Shown here piece by piece: positions 56,267 through 64,000 of a stretch of DNA of 64,000 bases. Below the pieces are notes generated by a model that saw only the letters and a list, made by a program, of their open reading frames with translations, made no database searches and was not told the origin of the DNA. The first letter of the stretch is position 1, and each line of letters opens with the position of its first letter. The DNA is from Euzebya sp. (GTDB lineage Bacteria; Actinomycetota; Nitriliruptoria; Euzebyales; Euzebyaceae). Position numbers and translations under genes: made by a program. The stretch spans positions 1 through 64,000 of the forward strand of contig NZ_CAXQBR010000104.1 in assembly GCF_964222135.1 (NCBI RefSeq), read 5' to 3'.

Positions 56267-57466
56267 TCAGCGGGGCAGGTCGCGGGAGCGGCCGGCGGGC
56301 CCCGTGGGCCGGAAGCTGACGCGCAGCCGACCGTCGGCCAGGCCGGCCCCGGTGATCGCGCAGCGCCGCAGGGCCGCGGGCAGCAGGATCGACCGGGTGT
56401 AGCTGCCCACCTTGACGTACAGCTCGTCACCGCGGTGGAACGCGTCCACCTCCCCCTTCGCGACGAACGGCAGCGCGACGGTGAGCAGCCAGCCCTCGTC
56501 GGTCGGCTCGAAGGTCAGCGGCGACCCGACGTACAGCAGCTCGTGCGGCTTGGCCTCGACGTAGACGGCGGCGGCGAGCTCGCCGAGGCGGTCGATGCCG
56601 ACCATCTCGTCGTCGAACAGCGGGGCGGTCAGGAGCGGCACGTCGCCGAACCCGGCGCGGATCTCCTCGAGCTGCTCGGCCTGCCGCGTCCGCCAGGTGT
56701 CGAACCAGGGGTCGGTGACCGCGTCGGGCAGCAGCCGGTTCACCACGACCGCGTCGACGTGGTAGCCGAACAGCGACAGGTACGTGTAGGTGCGGCGGGC
56801 CTCGGCGACGACCATCCGCTCGGGGTTGGTCACGAGCCGCACCGAAGTGGTCTCGGTGTCCGCCAGCAGGTCGCGGACCTCCTCGAGGTGGCGGTAGAGG
56901 CGCTCGACGCTGCCGTGCAGGCCGTCGGCGGGCAGCGGCATCGACGTCATCTGACCGAGCACCGGCCGGACGACCCGGGCGACCTTCCGCTCGATCGGGA
57001 AGATCCGCTCCATGTACCAGCCGAGGGCGTCGGGCAGGCTGAGCAGCCGGAGGGTCTCGGCCGTCGGGGCGCAGTCGACGACGATCACGTCGTAGTCGCC
57101 GCTGGCGGCGAACCGCTGCACGTCGATCAGGCTGAAGATCTCCTCGAGGCCGGGCAGGACGCTCAGCTCCTCGGCCTGCACCTCGCCGATGCCCGACCAG
57201 CGCAGCAGCGCGATCAGGTAGTCCTGGATGTCCCGCCAGTTGTCCTCGAGGCGGGCTTGCGCGTCGAGCTGCACCGCGTCGAGGCCGCCGACGACCTCGA
57301 CGGGGTCCGGGCCGAGGGGCACGTCGAAGCTGTCGGCCAGGGAGTGCGCCGGGTCGGTCGACATCACGAGCGTCCGCAGCCCGGCGCGTGCGGTGGACAG
57401 CGCCGTGGCCGCGGACACCGACGTCTTGCCAACCCCTCCCTTGCCGGTGAAGAGGAGGACCCTCAC
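56267..57466 (-). CDS. ArsA/GET3-family ATPase
   Basis: 399 aa from ATG 57466, overlapping the SRPBCC gene by 4 nt. Deviant Walker A GKGGVGKTSV at residues 8-17, the switch I DPAHSLADSFDVPLG, and VVDCAPTAETLRLL for switch II. A C-terminal HSP20-like/alpha-crystallin domain with VALPFVAKGEVDAF is present, as in actinobacterial ArsA-like proteins. Not linked to arsenic genes; the role is unknown and may be targeting or chaperoning membrane proteins. Confidence 0.92.
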   Translation of the reverse strand: MRVLLFTGKGGVGKTSVSAATALSTARAGLRTLVMSTDPAHSLADSFDVPLGPDPVEVVGGLDAVQLDAQARLEDNWRDIQDYLIALLRWSGIGEVQAEELSVLPGLEEIFSLIDVQRFAASGDYDVIVVDCAPTAETLRLLSLPDALGWYMERIFPIERKVARVVRPVLGQMTSMPLPADGLHGSVERLYRHLEEVRDLLADTETTSVRLVTNPERMVVAEARRTYTYLSLFGYHVDAVVVNRLLPDAVTDPWFDTWRTRQAEQLEEIRAGFGDVPLLTAPLFDDEMVGIDRLGELAAAVYVEAKPHELLYVGSPLTFEPTDEGWLLTVALPFVAKGEVDAFHRGDELYVKVGSYTRSILLPAALRRCAITGAGLADGRLRVSFRPTGPAGRSRDLPR

Positions 57467-57897
57467 GACTCGGCGCGCTGCTTGATCGCCTTCAGCGAGT
57501 CGGTCACGGTCTTCTGGGCGATGCGCTTGCGGACCATGCCGGGGAGGGGGACGTTGCTCTGCACCTCGAGGGTGTAGGTGAGCGTGGTCGTCCCGTCGCC
57601 GTTGTCCTCCATGTCGTAGGACCCGTCGTTCTTCGAGATCATGTCGCCGTCGACGAGGCGCCAGTCGACCCGGGTGTCGGTGTAGGTGTAGGCGAGGGTC
57701 ATGTGCACGGTCAGCCCCATCGAGCTGAGCGCGAAGCGGACCTGCTTGGCCCAGCCGTCGTCGTAGGACTCGAGGACCTCGGCGCTCTTGAACTCGTCCA
57801 GCCAGTCCGGGTAGGACTCGTAGTCGCCGACGACGTCGTACACCGTCGGCAGGTCGGCGGCGATGGTGATCGACTCGGTCACGCTGTCGGTGGCCAC
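57463..57897 (-). CDS. SRPBCC (polyketide cyclase/START-like) protein
   Basis: 144 aa from GTG 57897. A hydrophobic-pocket lipid/ligand-binding fold: AADLPTVYDVVGDYESYPDWL at the start (split: AADLPTVYDVV, YESYPDWL) and a C-terminal helix MVRKRIAQKTVTDSLKAIKQR. Occurs upstream of ArsA-like genes in many actinobacteria, probably as a partner. Ligand unknown. Confidence 0.88.
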   Translation of the reverse strand: MATDSVTESITIAADLPTVYDVVGDYESYPDWLDEFKSAEVLESYDDGWAKQVRFALSSMGLTVHMTLAYTYTDTRVDWRLVDGDMISKNDGSYDMEDNGDGTTTLTYTLEVQSNVPLPGMVRKRIAQKTVTDSLKAIKQRAES

Positions 57898-57974
57898 GTG
57901 GGGGTCCCTTCGTCGTCGCGGCGGCGCTGCGATGAGCCGCCCAGGTGCTCGGGACATGCTACGGGGGCGACGGG

Positions 57975-58622
57975 TCAGATCAGCGCGCCGAGGCCTCCGA
58001 GGACGATCACGCCGACCGTCACGCCGATCACGAGGTACATGAACCGCCGGGCGTCCAGGCGGGGCGGCCGGCCGGCGCGGGCCGCGTCGAGGTCCCCCGG
58101 GCCGGTCACCCAGATCGTCGACATCCCGACGACGAGGGGCGTGGCCGCGAGCAGCCCGGCGGTGCCGCCGAGGGCCAGGGCGAACGCGCCCAGCAGCCAC
58201 AGGGCGGCGATCCCCATCCGCGCCGCGCCCATGCCGGCCTGCCCCGCGGCCAGGTGGCCGAGGCCGGGGAGGAGCAGCTCACGTCGCCGTGCCGCGGCCC
58301 AGTCGACGTCGGGACCCGCCCCCTCCTCGGCGTCCATCCGGGCGCCGCAGACGTCACAGCTGAACGTGGTCGAGGGGTTGGTGGTGTCGCACACCGCGCA
58401 GCGCCAGACCATCTCGCCGTCGACCGAGGCGAACCGGCCGACCGCCACCGGCCGTGCGGTGCTCGGGGCCGTCGGGGAGGCGGGGCCGGGCTCGTCGGGC
58501 TCCGGGCGTCCGGGCTGCGCGGGGTCGGGGTCCTCCCGCCGGGGCGCGTCGAAGACCTCGTAGCACTGGCCGCAGAACCGCGCGCCCTCGGGGTTGGTCG
58601 CCCCGCAGCTCGGGCAGCGCAC
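57975..58622 (-). CDS. Zinc-ribbon membrane protein
   Basis: 215 aa from ATG 58622. A zinc ribbon CPSCGATNPEGARFCGQC opens the protein, a Pro-rich linker follows, then a second CAVCDTTNPSTTFSCDVCG zinc ribbon, and three hydrophobic helices in the C-terminal half (AALWLLGAFALALGG, LLAATPLVVGMS, FMYLVIGVTVGVIVLGG). No catalytic motif. Function unknown. Confidence 0.8.
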   Translation of the reverse strand: MRCPSCGATNPEGARFCGQCYEVFDAPRREDPDPAQPGRPEPDEPGPASPTAPSTARPVAVGRFASVDGEMVWRCAVCDTTNPSTTFSCDVCGARMDAEEGAGPDVDWAAARRRELLLPGLGHLAAGQAGMGAARMGIAALWLLGAFALALGGTAGLLAATPLVVGMSTIWVTGPGDLDAARAGRPPRLDARRFMYLVIGVTVGVIVLGGLGALI

Positions 58623-58627
58623 GCCCG

Positions 58628-59320
58628 CTACCCCGCCTCGTCCTGCTGCGAGGCCGCCGCCTCCACGAGCTTCGCCTCGTGGGCGGCGACCTGGCCCGAC
58701 CCGCTGCCGCCTCCGGCGTCACCGGCTCGCCCCCCGGCCTCATGCTCGGCCGCCGCCTCCACGAGCTTCGCGTCGTGGGCGGCGACCTCGCGGGCGCAGG
58801 TGGCGAGCTCGGCGGCCTGGTGGGTGAGCAGGTCGGGGTGCGGTTCGGCGCCGGGGGTGCGGCCGCGCTCGAGGCGGCGCTTCAGGTCCGTCATGCCGGC
58901 GCGGACCGCTGCGCGGTGCGCCACCAGCCAGCGGCGGGCGTTCCCGTGGGTGAGGCGTCCGCGGATGAGGTGGTTGACGACGACGCCGTCGGTGCCGTCG
59001 AGGTGGAACCACTCCGCGGTGCCCTCGAGGTCGCCGGAGATCGACAGCTCGACCCCCTTGTCGCGCGGCCTGATCCGGTCGACCGTGATGACCAGCTCCT
59101 GGCGGGCGGCCCCTCGGCGGGTGAGCGACGCGACGGCGGGGATCCGGGGCGGGGGTCGGAGGTGCACCTCGAAGCGGTCGCCGCCGAGCGGCGTGACGTC
59201 ACAGCCCGGCCACCAGGTCGACCAGCCGGCGATGTCGCACACGACGGCGTTGACGGTGTCGCGGCGGCATCGGATGAACACCTCGTCCCATGCCTCGACG
59301 TCCCGGTTCTCGGTCTTCAC
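58628..59320 (-). CDS. SRPBCC-like protein with duplicated C-terminal tail
   Basis: 230 aa from ATG 59320. The first about 150 residues resemble a START/SRPBCC fold (WSTWWPGCDVTPLGGDRFEV, GTAEWFHLDGTDGVVVNHL). The tail contains VAAHDAKLVEAAA and VAAHEAKLVEAAA, encoded by a 41-bp near-identical DNA repeat, with a Gly-rich link between. Lies 5 nt before the zinc-ribbon gene on the same strand. Ligand unknown. Confidence 0.75.
   Translation of the reverse strand: MKTENRDVEAWDEVFIRCRRDTVNAVVCDIAGWSTWWPGCDVTPLGGDRFEVHLRPPPRIPAVASLTRRGAARQELVITVDRIRPRDKGVELSISGDLEGTAEWFHLDGTDGVVVNHLIRGRLTHGNARRWLVAHRAAVRAGMTDLKRRLERGRTPGAEPHPDLLTHQAAELATCAREVAAHDAKLVEAAAEHEAGGRAGDAGGGSGSGQVAAHEAKLVEAAASQQDEAG
58652..58788. 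repeat. 41-bp in-frame direct repeat inside the SRPBCC-like gene
   Basis: Copies at 58652-58692 and 58748-58788 differ at one base; the offset is 96 bp (32 codons), so the frame is kept and both copies encode an AHxAKLVEAAA helix. Confidence 0.8.
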
Positions 59321-59365
59321 GGCCCCGATGGTAGAGGAGCCCCTCGGATGCCCCCTGCAGCCGGG

Positions 59366-60280
59366 TCAGGCGACGAGCGCGACGAGCAGGCTGGCCACCA
59401 GCACCGCGCCGGCGATCAGGCTGCGCACCGTCCGCTGCCCGTCGGCGTCGGGTCCGGTCCCGGCCTGCGTGGCGACGGCGCGCCACGCGGCGATCATCAC
59501 CGCGCCCGCGACCAGCCCCCCGAGGTGGGCCTCCCAGGCGATCCGCGGGATGATCAGCGGCAGGGCGAGGTTCAGGAGGAGGAGCGGCAGCAGCTGGTTC
59601 AGCCCCGCCCGGCCCGCCGGGGTGTGGCGCGACAGGAACGCCGAGGTCACGTAGGCGCCGAAGAGCCCGAAGATCGCGCCGGACGCGCCGATGGCGGTGC
59701 CCCCGTCGTTGGTCAGCTGGAACGCGAGGCCGCCGGCGGCGGCCGACGCCGTGTAGAAGAGCAGGAACGGCACCGACCCGAAGCGCCGCTCCAGGTCCGG
59801 ACCGAACACGAACAGCGCCCACATGTTGAACAGCACGTGGAAGAACGAGCGCGGGTCGTGCACCAGGGCGGCGCTGACCATCCGCCAGACCTGGCCGTCC
59901 TCGACCGCGGCGACGCCGTGCGCGAGCGGCTCGGCCACGGGTTGCCAGGCGGCGGGCGCGAGGAACCCGAGCACCCCGATCGCCGCGGTGACGTACAGGA
60001 TCGCGCGGACGACCGGCGCGCCGTCCAGTCCGCTCCGACCGCGGATCTGCGCGGCGTTGACGACCCGGCTGCGCCCGGTCGGGGCGGCGCACTCGGGGCA
60101 CTTCTGCCCCACGGCCGCCTGCCGGGTGCAGTCGACGCAGATCGGCCGGCCGCAGGACGAGCAGGCCAACCGGGTGGGCCGGTCGTCGTGGCGGTAGCAC
60201 GTCGGCACCGGCGCGGGCGACGGCATCCCGAGCGCGCGATCCTGCGGCTGGGGAGGGGGGTAGTTGGACCCGTCGACCAC
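59366..60280 (-). CDS. Rhomboid family intramembrane serine protease with N-terminal zinc finger
   Basis: 304 aa from GTG 60280. The N-terminal 75 residues have a B-box-like zinc finger (CYRHDDRPTRLACSSCGRPI; CTRQAAVGQKCPEC). Six helices follow with the rhomboid catalytic Ser in GASGAIFGLFGAY, His in WEAHLGGLVAGA, and FFHVLFNMWALFVFG. Intramembrane protease cleaving membrane substrates. Start chosen to keep the zinc finger; the ribosome site is weak. Confidence 0.9.
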   Translation of the reverse strand: MVDGSNYPPPQPQDRALGMPSPAPVPTCYRHDDRPTRLACSSCGRPICVDCTRQAAVGQKCPECAAPTGRSRVVNAAQIRGRSGLDGAPVVRAILYVTAAIGVLGFLAPAAWQPVAEPLAHGVAAVEDGQVWRMVSAALVHDPRSFFHVLFNMWALFVFGPDLERRFGSVPFLLFYTASAAAGGLAFQLTNDGGTAIGASGAIFGLFGAYVTSAFLSRHTPAGRAGLNQLLPLLLLNLALPLIIPRIAWEAHLGGLVAGAVMIAAWRAVATQAGTGPDADGQRTVRSLIAGAVLVASLLVALVA

Positions 60281-60363
60281 GTCTGCCAGCCTGCCACGTG
60301 CCGTCCACGGCCCCCTCCACCGGGTTGGCGGGGTGCGGTAAAGCTTCCCCCAAGCCCCACTCG

Positions 60364-61146
60364 TCAGCGCAGGAGGGCGCGGTACTCCCCCAGCGGCAGT
60401 GCGAGGAAGCCCTCGGCGAACCCGCGGCCGCCCAGGGTGCCGCTCGCGCTGCGATAGGCGGCCAGACCCGAGGCCGAGCGGACGTAGTCGACGGTCTGCA
60501 GCGCCGTGCGGTACTCCGCGAGCGCCGCCTGCTTCCGCGCGAAGACCTCGACGACGTCGACCAGGACGGTGACCGGCCCGGGGGCCCACACCTCGTAGCC
60601 GAACACCACGACGTCGTCTCCCAGGTCGCTCGCGACCAGCCCGTCCACCGCGGCGCGGGGGTCGGGGTGGGGATCGAGGGGGGACGGCACGTACACCGTG
60701 GCGACATCACGCCCGTGGTCGGTGATCAGCTGCGCGACCGCATCCACCTCCTCGGGCAGGCCGCCGTCGGGGAGGCGGGCGAACGTCGGCGTCGCCTCCA
60801 CCCCCAGGTGGCGGAGCGCCCGTCGCGTCTCCGCCTCGCGGACCGCGGTCACGTCAGCCCCTCCCCCGGCCGTCGCACCGCCGGAGGTCAGGACCAGGAC
60901 CCGCACGTCGTCGCCGTCGTCGGCGTGGCGGGCGAGCGTCGCCCCCGGCCCGATCGCCTCGTCGTCGGGGTGCGGCGCGACGACCAGGACCGGCCCCCCA
61001 GGCGGTCCGGGCATGAGCGTCGGCCCGTGCCCCGCACGCGTGGTGAGGGACAGGGCGAGCTCGCGGGCCTGGGGCGGCAGGCCCGTGAGCACCCCACGGC
61101 CCGCCATCCGGACGCGGCGGCGGATCGCGCGGATGCCAGGGGTCAC
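60364..61146 (-). CDS. PIG-L/LmbE-family deacetylase
   Basis: 260 aa from GTG 61146, overlapping the C2H2-like gene by 4 nt. Zinc hydrolase that removes acyl groups from sugar N-acyl substrates. Motifs: VVAPHPDDEAIGPG near residues 50-63 and PSPLDPHPDPRAAV with metal-binding His residues near 148-160. Many actinobacterial members act in mycothiol or glycan synthesis, but this one is not clearly MshB. Upstream gene order suggests an operon with the small zinc finger and the hydrolase. Confidence 0.88.
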   Translation of the reverse strand: MTPGIRAIRRRVRMAGRGVLTGLPPQARELALSLTTRAGHGPTLMPGPPGGPVLVVAPHPDDEAIGPGATLARHADDGDDVRVLVLTSGGATAGGGADVTAVREAETRRALRHLGVEATPTFARLPDGGLPEEVDAVAQLITDHGRDVATVYVPSPLDPHPDPRAAVDGLVASDLGDDVVVFGYEVWAPGPVTVLVDVVEVFARKQAALAEYRTALQTVDYVRSASGLAAYRSASGTLGGRGFAEGFLALPLGEYRALLR

Positions 61147-61313
61147 CGGTCCTCCCCCGGCCCGACGTCCGGCTTGACCAGGCCGACCCGGGCCGCCTCG
61201 GGCTGGAGGGGGTCGGTGACCTCCGGGCCGAGGTCGTGGTCGGTCCGCAGGTGGTCGGCCAGCATGGCCTTCAGGTCGAAGCGCAGCGGGCAGTGGGGGC
61301 ACTGCAGGGCCAT
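61143..61313 (-). CDS. 56-aa C2H2-like zinc finger protein
   Basis: ATG 61313 with GGAGG 9 nt upstream. It has one C2H2-type pattern: CPHCPLRFDLKAMLADHLRTDH (C-x2-C-x12-H-x4-H; written here as CPHCPLRFDLKAM and LADHLRTDH). Such a short zinc-finger protein is unusual in bacteria. It starts 14 nt after the hydrolase stop and overlaps the deacetylase gene (GTGA), so it is probably in the same operon. Confidence 0.72.
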   Translation of the reverse strand: MALQCPHCPLRFDLKAMLADHLRTDHDLGPEVTDPLQPEAARVGLVKPDVGPGEDR

Positions 61314-61327
61314 GGCGGGATCCTCCG

Positions 61328-62185
61328 TCAGGTCGTGGGCTGCTCGCCGGGACCGGCACCGTCCGCCGCCGCGAGGAACGGGACCAGGACGTCGAGCAGG
61401 CCGGTGGGGTTCTCGGTCGCCGGGGAGTGCAGCGCGTCGGGGACCACGGCGTACCGCGCGGTCGGGATCCGGTCGGCCAGCATGCGCTGCTCGCGGGGCC
61501 GCCAGGTCCGGTCGCCCTCCCCGTGGCAGACCAGCACCGGGATGTCGATGCCGTGCAGGAACGCCCCGAGGGGCATCGCGGTGATCAGGTTGCGCCCGAC
61601 CCCGACGACCGCGTCGGGCGACATGGCGAGGAAGCGCTCTCGGACCAGCGCGTCGCGACCGTCGACCGCGCCACCCCCGGCGCCCTCGCCGGCCTCGCCG
61701 CCGAGCACCGCCCACGCCGCGTCCATCCCGCGATCCCGTGCGGTCGCGGCGACCCGCTCGACCATCGCCCGCGCGTCGTCCCCGAGGGCACCCAGGCCGG
61801 TGCCGAGGAGGGTGAGGGACCGCAGCCGCTCGCTCGCCAGGTAGGCCACGCGCTGGGCGACGAGGCCGCCGTGGCTGTGGCCGAGCAGGTGGACCTCACC
61901 GAGGTCCATCGCGTCCAGCAGACCGAGGACCCAGCGGGCGTGGGCTGCCAGGCCCCAGTCGTCGTCGGACGGCGGCGGGCAGCTGCCGTGCCCCGGCAGG
62001 TCCGGCACGACAACCCGGCGGACGGCGCCCAGCGGCTCCACGACGTCGACGAAGTCCTCCTTCGAGCCCGTCCAGCCGTGGAGCGCGACGAGCGGCGTCG
62101 CCCCGACTGCGGCTCGGTCGCCGGCCGGCACGTCGATGCATGCGGGCGCGACCTCGCCGATCGGGGTGTGCGCGGGGGCGGACAT
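61328..62185 (-). CDS. Alpha/beta hydrolase
   Basis: 285 aa from ATG 62185 (an upstream ATG at 62233 is in frame). Classic fold: oxyanion LHGWTGSKEDFVD, nucleophile elbow GHSHGGLVAQRV, acid in CHGEGDRTW, and the catalytic His in PDALHSPATENPTG. Substrate cannot be inferred. Divergent from hemQ with a 74-nt gap. Confidence 0.9.
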   Translation of the reverse strand: MSAPAHTPIGEVAPACIDVPAGDRAAVGATPLVALHGWTGSKEDFVDVVEPLGAVRRVVVPDLPGHGSCPPPSDDDWGLAAHARWVLGLLDAMDLGEVHLLGHSHGGLVAQRVAYLASERLRSLTLLGTGLGALGDDARAMVERVAATARDRGMDAAWAVLGGEAGEGAGGGAVDGRDALVRERFLAMSPDAVVGVGRNLITAMPLGAFLHGIDIPVLVCHGEGDRTWRPREQRMLADRIPTARYAVVPDALHSPATENPTGLLDVLVPFLAAADGAGPGEQPTT

Positions 62186-62259
62186 CACCTCGAAGTGTGC
62201 CGTACGCCCGGGCGCTGGCAGGATCTCTCCCACTGCCCGCCACCCGAGAGGGACCTCTG

Positions 62260-63057
62260 ATGCCGACCGTGCCCAGCCAGGGCTGGGGTGTCCTGCACCT
62301 CTTCTTCCACTTCCGCCGCGCGATGCTCGAGGACCCCGTCCACGCCGGCGGGGACTTCATCCAGCGCATCACCGAGCTCGACGGTCGCGAGGGCTACCAG
62401 GTGATCGCCTTCAGCGTCCTCGGGCAGAAGGCCGACCTCGGGCTGATGGTCCTCGGCCCCGACCTCGACGTCCTCGACGCGTTCGCCACCGAGCTGCCGA
62501 ACAGCCCGCTCGGCGCGGGGCTCGTGCCCGCCGCGAGCTACGTCAGCCTGACCGAGACGAGTGAGTACACCTCGACCGGCGAGGACGAGCGCGCGCGCCT
62601 GGTCTCCGAGGAGGGGATGGATCCGGACGACCCCGAGCTCGAGGCCCGGGTGCAGGCCTTCGACCAGCGCATGGCCACCTACGTCGAGCACAAGCTGCAC
62701 CCGAACCTCCCCCGGACCCGCGTCATCGGCTTCTACCCGATGAGCAAGCGCCGCCTGCCGGACGCCAACTGGTACGAGCTCGACTTCGCCGAGCGCAAGC
62801 GGCTGATGGGCGGCCACGCCCGCGTGGGCCGCGGCTACCGCGGGCGGGTCACCCAGCTGATCACCGGGTCCACCGGTCTCGACGACTGGGAGTGGGGCGT
62901 CACCCTGCTGACCGACGACCCGGCGACGCTGAAGGAGATCGTCTACGAGATGCGCTTCGACGAGGTCAGCGCCCGCTACGCGGAGTTCGGCCCGTTCGTC
63001 ACCGGCCTGGTGATGGAGCCCGACGCCCTGGTGCGGCGCCTCGGGCTGTCGCCGTGA
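62260..63057 (+). CDS. hemQ: Hydrogen peroxide-dependent coproheme decarboxylase HemQ (ChdC)
   Basis: Chlorite-dismutase-family enzyme catalysing the final step of the coproporphyrin-dependent haem pathway, coproheme to haem b. 265 aa from ATG 62260 behind GAGAGGGAC. Contains SEYTSTGEDERARL, GFYPMSKRRLPDANWYELDF, and the haem-ligand region LMGGHARVGRGYRGRVTQL, and WEWGVTLLTDDPATLKEIVYEMRFDEVSARYAEFGPF (given in parts). Coproporphyrin pathway enzymes of this type are usual in Actinomycetota. Confidence 0.94.
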   Translation: MPTVPSQGWGVLHLFFHFRRAMLEDPVHAGGDFIQRITELDGREGYQVIAFSVLGQKADLGLMVLGPDLDVLDAFATELPNSPLGAGLVPAASYVSLTETSEYTSTGEDERARLVSEEGMDPDDPELEARVQAFDQRMATYVEHKLHPNLPRTRVIGFYPMSKRRLPDANWYELDFAERKRLMGGHARVGRGYRGRVTQLITGSTGLDDWEWGVTLLTDDPATLKEIVYEMRFDEVSARYAEFGPFVTGLVMEPDALVRRLGLSP

Positions 63058-63100
63058 CCGCCGTCCGCGGGACCGCGAACCCGATCCCGGACACGACGAA

Positions 63101-63119
63101 GGGGCCCTCGCGGGGCCCC
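63101..63119. terminator. Hairpin terminator between hemQ and HU
   Basis: GGGGCCC and GGGCCCC pair around a 5-nt loop, 43 nt after the hemQ stop and 38 nt before the HU stop. The genes converge, so it may terminate both. No T-tract, as in other high-GC actinobacterial hairpins. Confidence 0.65.
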
Positions 63120-63157
63120 TCCGGTCATCGCGGTGCGCGTGTGCGCACCACCGGCGC

Positions 63158-63433
63158 CTACTTGTTGACGGCGTCCTTGAACTTCTTGGCGGCCTTGAAG
63201 CGCGGGGTCTTCGAGGCGGCGATGTCGATCTCCTCGCCCGTCTGCGGGTTGCGGCCCTTGCGGGCGGCGTTCTCGCGGTGGTCGAAGTTGCCGAAGTCGG
63301 TGACCGAGACCTTCTCGCCCGAGGCGACCGCGTCGGTGATCGTGCTGACGATCGCGTCGAGCGCGGTGTTCATGTCGCTCTTGGACATGCCCGCGGCGTC
63401 GGCCGCGGAGGCGATGAGCTCTGACTTGTTCAT
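63158..63433 (-). CDS. hup: HU family DNA-binding protein
   Basis: 91 aa from ATG 63433, strong ribosome site GGGAGGG. Nucleoid-associated dimeric HU: MNKSELIASAADAAGMSK, VTDFGNFDHRENAARKGRNP with the DNA-intercalating Pro, and IDIAASKTPRFKAAKKFKDAV. It lacks the Lys/Ala-rich tail of mycobacterial HupB, so resembles the short form. Convergent with hemQ. Confidence 0.95.
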   Translation of the reverse strand: MNKSELIASAADAAGMSKSDMNTALDAIVSTITDAVASGEKVSVTDFGNFDHRENAARKGRNPQTGEEIDIAASKTPRFKAAKKFKDAVNK

Positions 63434-63586
63434 GATGGGCTCCCTCCCGTGATGGGTGGTCGTCGTGGTGGATCCTGCGCCGGTGGGCAGGAAGCGGACC
63501 CTGCAAGCTGGTCTGGCCCGCGAGTCGACGCGCTACGTTGCCCGCCGACGGCCCGTCTCGCAAGCACCCTCGACCATATCGGTCGT

Positions 63587-64000
63587 GTGGTCGTCCTCGG
63601 CGACTCGCTCTCGTTCCACGGTCCAGAGGGCCCTGTCCCCCTCGCCGACCCGCGCCTGTACCCGAACGTCCTCGGGGTCGAGCTCGACCGCCTGACGGGT
63701 CGCCCGTGGGCGGTGGAGGTGTGGGGCCGGGCCGGCTGGGGCGTCCGGGAGCTGTGGCTCGCGCTGCAGAAGGACGTCCACCTCCAGCAGCAGCTGCTCA
63801 TCCCCGCCGACGCGGTGGTCCTCGGCATCGGCTCCGCCGACCAGCTCAGCGTCGCGGTGCCCCGCTGGGTGGTGATGGCGCTGCCGTACCTCCGGCCGAC
63901 CGGGCTGCGACGGGCGCTCCGCCGCCGCATCGACCACGTCCACCCCGCCCTCACCCGGCTGACCGGCGGCCGGATGCGCTACACGCCGCCGTCGGTCATC
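63587..64000 (+). CDS. Diglucosylglycerate octanoyltransferase-like SGNH protein (partial, right edge)
   Basis: From GTG 63587 the frame runs off the window edge with 138 codons. The opening VVVLGDSLSFHGPEGP is an SGNH/GDSL block I (GDS), and the following DPRLYPNVLGVELD, WGRAGWGVRELWLALQKDV and VVLGIGSADQLSVAVP resemble, from memory, mycobacterial OctT, which octanoylates diglucosylglycerate at the start of methylglucose lipopolysaccharide synthesis. The start is uncertain as no clear ribosome site is seen. The 3' end lies outside the window. Confidence 0.75.
   Translation, partial: MVVLGDSLSFHGPEGPVPLADPRLYPNVLGVELDRLTGRPWAVEVWGRAGWGVRELWLALQKDVHLQQQLLIPADAVVLGIGSADQLSVAVPRWVVMALPYLRPTGLRRALRRRIDHVHPALTRLTGGRMRYTPPSVI

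Noticed and set aside
63430-63954. Leftward open frames at the right edge
   Set aside because: They are antisense to the clear SGNH/OctT-like protein and show no family features.

Overview
The window is very GC-rich DNA with densely packed genes, frequent GTG starts, ATGA/GTGA/TGATG gene overlaps and many short intergenic gaps. Gene content points to an Actinomycetota chromosome: DUF3040 and DUF3039 proteins, a PASTA-type Ser/Thr kinase, an EF-G2-like GTPase, a homodimeric pyruvate dehydrogenase E1, HemQ of the coproporphyrin haem route, a CWB2-repeat surface protein and an octanoyltransferase like that of methylglucose lipopolysaccharide synthesis. CWB2 repeats, acidic surface linkers and a homogentisate-type prenyltransferase would suit a deep-branching, possibly salt-tolerant lineage such as the Nitriliruptoria, but that placement is inference. 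No rRNA, tRNA, CRISPR array, insertion sequence or prophage was seen.

Layout. 1-6.5 kb: an orphan peptide-type substrate-binding lipoprotein, then a moxR-DUF58-transglutaminase operon. 6.5-17.3 kb: DUF3040, a crotonase, DNA polymerase IV, a GAF sensor kinase, the error-prone polymerase DnaE2 behind a LexA-type site, a diguanylate-cyclase gene with an in-frame TGA, and two tiny coupled genes. 17.4-26.9 kb: Mug-type glycosylase, a DOPA-dioxygenase-like protein behind a strong palindrome, EF-G2, a 5'-3' exonuclease, a hydroxyproline dehydratase, an MFS carrier and the CWB2 protein. 26.9-35.8 kb: AceE, small conserved genes, TetR, DUF6504 with a promoter that contains a LexA-like box, then an arginine-degradation pair (ArgZ-like enzyme plus RocD) with a GntR regulator and a block of short repeats. 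35.8-46.9 kb: an orphan betaine-type receptor, a Tat-exported thioredoxin-like lipoprotein, the thiO-thiS-thiG and thiE thiamine genes, a two-component system, the PASTA kinase and a receiver/zinc-ribbon pair. 46.9-64 kb: a molybdopterin oxidoreductase, PfkA and GlpK, an acyltransferase, two convergent UbiA prenyltransferases, an ROK glucokinase cluster with a baeRF protein, DUF5304-like protein, ArsA ATPase and SRPBCC protein, then zinc-ribbon, rhomboid, LmbE-like, hydrolase, HemQ and HU genes, and a 3'-truncated octanoyltransferase at the right edge.

Links between genes. DnaE2 and DUF6504 lie about 17 kb apart but both carry LexA-like sites, suggesting a split SOS mutagenesis regulon. PfkA, GlpK, ROK glucokinase and AceE give fragments of central carbon metabolism. 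Many genes start 6-8 nt after a TANNNT -10 element, as expected for leaderless mRNAs; in two divergent pairs the opposing -10 elements share the same TA. Points needing caution are the broken diguanylate cyclase, the ROK gene with no in-frame stop near its expected end, and two proteins (MFS, first UbiA) whose best start appears to be CTG.
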